From positions 1 to 6,822 of the forward strand of contig JAEZCV010000166.1 of assembly GCA_023429985.1 (NCBI GenBank): a DNA stretch of 6,822 nucleotides, written 5' to 3'. The position numbers were made by a program, and so were the translations under genes. The notes beneath the pieces are model-generated. The model made no database searches and had not been told where the DNA came from. It was given only the letters and a program-made list of their open reading frames with translations. This DNA is from Bacteroidota bacterium (GTDB taxonomy: Bacteria; Bacteroidota; Bacteroidia; Chitinophagales; Chitinophagaceae). Shown piece after piece: positions 6,051 to 6,822 of the stretch (position 1 is its first letter; each line of letters starts with the position of its first letter).

Positions 6051-6822
6051 TCAAAAGTCCCTGTTCACATTAAAATTCTCCAGCTCATTGGCAACTGCCG
6101 TAAGAAAGGTTGCGCCAAGGCTTCCATCAACAATCCTGTGGTCGTAACTCATAGATAAATACATCATATGCCTGATAGCTATGCTGTCGCCATGAGGAGT
6201 TTCAATAACAACAGGGCGTTTTTTAATGGCGCCTACTGCAAGTATGGCCACCTGCGGCTGGTTGATGATAGGAGTGCCCATCAGGCTTCCGAAAGTTCCA
6301 ACATTAGTAAGCGTAAAAGTTCCTTCAGAAATATCTTCAGGCTTTAATTTATTGCCTCTTGCCTGGTCGGCAAGTCCGTTTACTTTTTTGGCAAGTCCTA
6401 CAAGATTCAACTGGTCGGCATTTTTAATTACAGGAACAATTAAATTACCGGTAGGAAGTGCGGTAGCCATTCCAATATTGATATCTTTCTTAACAATGAT
6501 ATTGTTGCCTTCAAGTGAACTGTTGATCATCGGAAAGCGTTTGATGCAACGAACAACAGCTTCTATAAATAAAGGTGTGAAGGTGATTTTGGTACCTTCT
6601 CTTTTTTCAAATTCTTTTTTCACCTTATCCCGCCACATTACCAGGTTGGTAACATCGGCTTCGGTAAATGAGGTTACATGCGGACTGGTATGCTTGCTTT
6701 TTACCATGTGATCGGCAATCAGCCTGCGCATCCTGTCCATTTCAATAATTTCAACATTACCTTTCACTGCCGGAGCCGACTGGGTTTCGAGTTGCCTGTT
6801 CTCCACCTTTTCTACAGGAATA
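6051..6822 (-). CDS. 2-oxo acid dehydrogenase E2 (dihydrolipoyl acyltransferase), C-terminal catalytic part, 5' end off the window
   Basis: The frame is open to the right edge with no true start inside (a GTG at 6806 is internal; the residues before it read IPVEK), so the lipoyl and subunit-binding domains lie beyond 6822. Numbering from that GTG, residues 1-17 are a flexible linker (ending SAPAVKG). The catalytic domain follows from about 19 (IIEMDRMRRLIADHM) to the end. Key motifs are FTLTNVGTFGSLMGTPIINQ (164-183), QVAILAVGAI (185-194) and the active-site SYDHRIVDG (220-228) with catalytic His223 and Asp227. The enzyme transfers an acyl group from lipoyl-lysine to CoA and forms the core of the complex. 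The wording SMSYDHRIVDGSLGATFL fits pyruvate or branched-chain complexes better than the 2-oxoglutarate E2 (usually DHRLIDG), but the substrate cannot be fixed from this fragment. The stop codon TGA (6053-6051) sits in the terminal inverted repeat of the neighbouring element. Confidence 0.95.
   Translation of the reverse strand, partial: IPVEKVENRQLETQSAPAVKGNVEIIEMDRMRRLIADHMVKSKHTSPHVTSFTEADVTNLVMWRDKVKKEFEKREGTKITFTPLFIEAVVRCIKRFPMINSSLEGNNIIVKKDINIGMATALPTGNLIVPVIKNADQLNLVGLAKKVNGLADQARGNKLKPEDISEGTFTLTNVGTFGSLMGTPIINQPQVAILAVGAIKKRPVVIETPHGDSIAIRHMMYLSMSYDHRIVDGSLGATFLTAVANELENFNVNRDF

Larger units (their letters stand above)
5884..6054. repeat. Imperfect long inverted repeat between convergent genes; possible bidirectional terminator
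   Basis: The two ends are exact inverted copies: TTGAGGA at 5884-5890 and TCCTCAA at 6048-6054. Moving inward, the left arm (TTGAGGAGGGGGTTAGATGG) and the reverse complement of the right arm (TTGAGGAAGGTTTAGGTTGG) agree at most positions with small gaps. Then TTTAG-core repeats on the left face CTAAA-core repeats on the right, because 9-nt units oppose 8-nt units. A transcript from either side could fold into one long bulged hairpin capped by the AT stem at 5979-5999. Both flanking genes point into the element, so a shared terminator or mRNA 3'-end protector is a reasonable role, but there is no GC-rich stem followed by a clean U-tract as in a classic intrinsic terminator. The stop codons of both genes (5885-5887 plus, 6053-6051 minus) lie inside the terminal 7-bp repeats. 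Confidence 0.6.

Noticed and set aside
5884..6054. The inverted repeat considered as an insertion sequence remnant.
   Set aside because: No transposase coding sequence fits between the ends and no flanking target-site duplication is evident; kept only as a repeat element.
6226..6711. A 161-codon plus-strand open frame opposite the E2 gene.
   Set aside because: It is the antisense shadow of a clearly conserved catalytic domain and has a composition without recognisable protein features.

Overview
The window looks like chromosomal DNA of a Bacteroidota member, most probably near the Chitinophagaceae (inference). It is AT-rich and arginine is very often encoded by AGG. No gene start has a clear Shine-Dalgarno sequence. 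A Bacteroidota-type -7 box (TACCTTTG, matching TAnnTTTG) precedes the large outer-membrane gene. That gene belongs to the CarboxypepD_reg plus plug plus beta-barrel class typical of the phylum.

Layout. Positions 1-971 (minus strand) hold a two-gene ABC transporter unit: an ATPase, then 3 nt downstream the N-terminus of a membrane subunit that runs off the left edge. Divergent from it, across 81 bp, is a 10-helix EamA/DMT-type transporter (1053-1931, plus). Next comes an 855-aa TonB-dependent-receptor-like outer-membrane protein (2044-4611, plus). Its stop codon lies only 5 bp from the stop of a convergent, probably lipid-anchored histidine phosphatase (4617-5090, minus). Across an 86-bp divergent gap is a 236-aa protein of unknown function (5177-5887, plus). 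It converges on the C-terminal catalytic part of a 2-oxo acid dehydrogenase E2 acyltransferase (6051 to the right edge, minus).

The genes do not form one pathway. Apart from the ATPase/permease pair they look like independent single-gene units in alternating orientation: export or efflux (ABC, DMT), outer-membrane uptake or surface function (barrel protein), envelope phosphatase, unknown cytosolic protein, and central carbon or branched-chain amino acid oxidation (E2).

The most unusual DNA is the 163-bp intergenic stretch 5888-6050. It is almost entirely repetitive: four perfect TTTAGATAG units on the left, three perfect AACTAAAC units on the right in roughly inverted-complementary arrangement, and a small AT hairpin in the middle. 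The whole is bounded by a 7-bp inverted repeat (TTGAGGA / TCCTCAA) that contains the stop codons of both flanking genes. I see no CRISPR array, insertion sequence, tRNA, rRNA, prophage or recognisable defence system, and nothing I would call a new multi-gene system.
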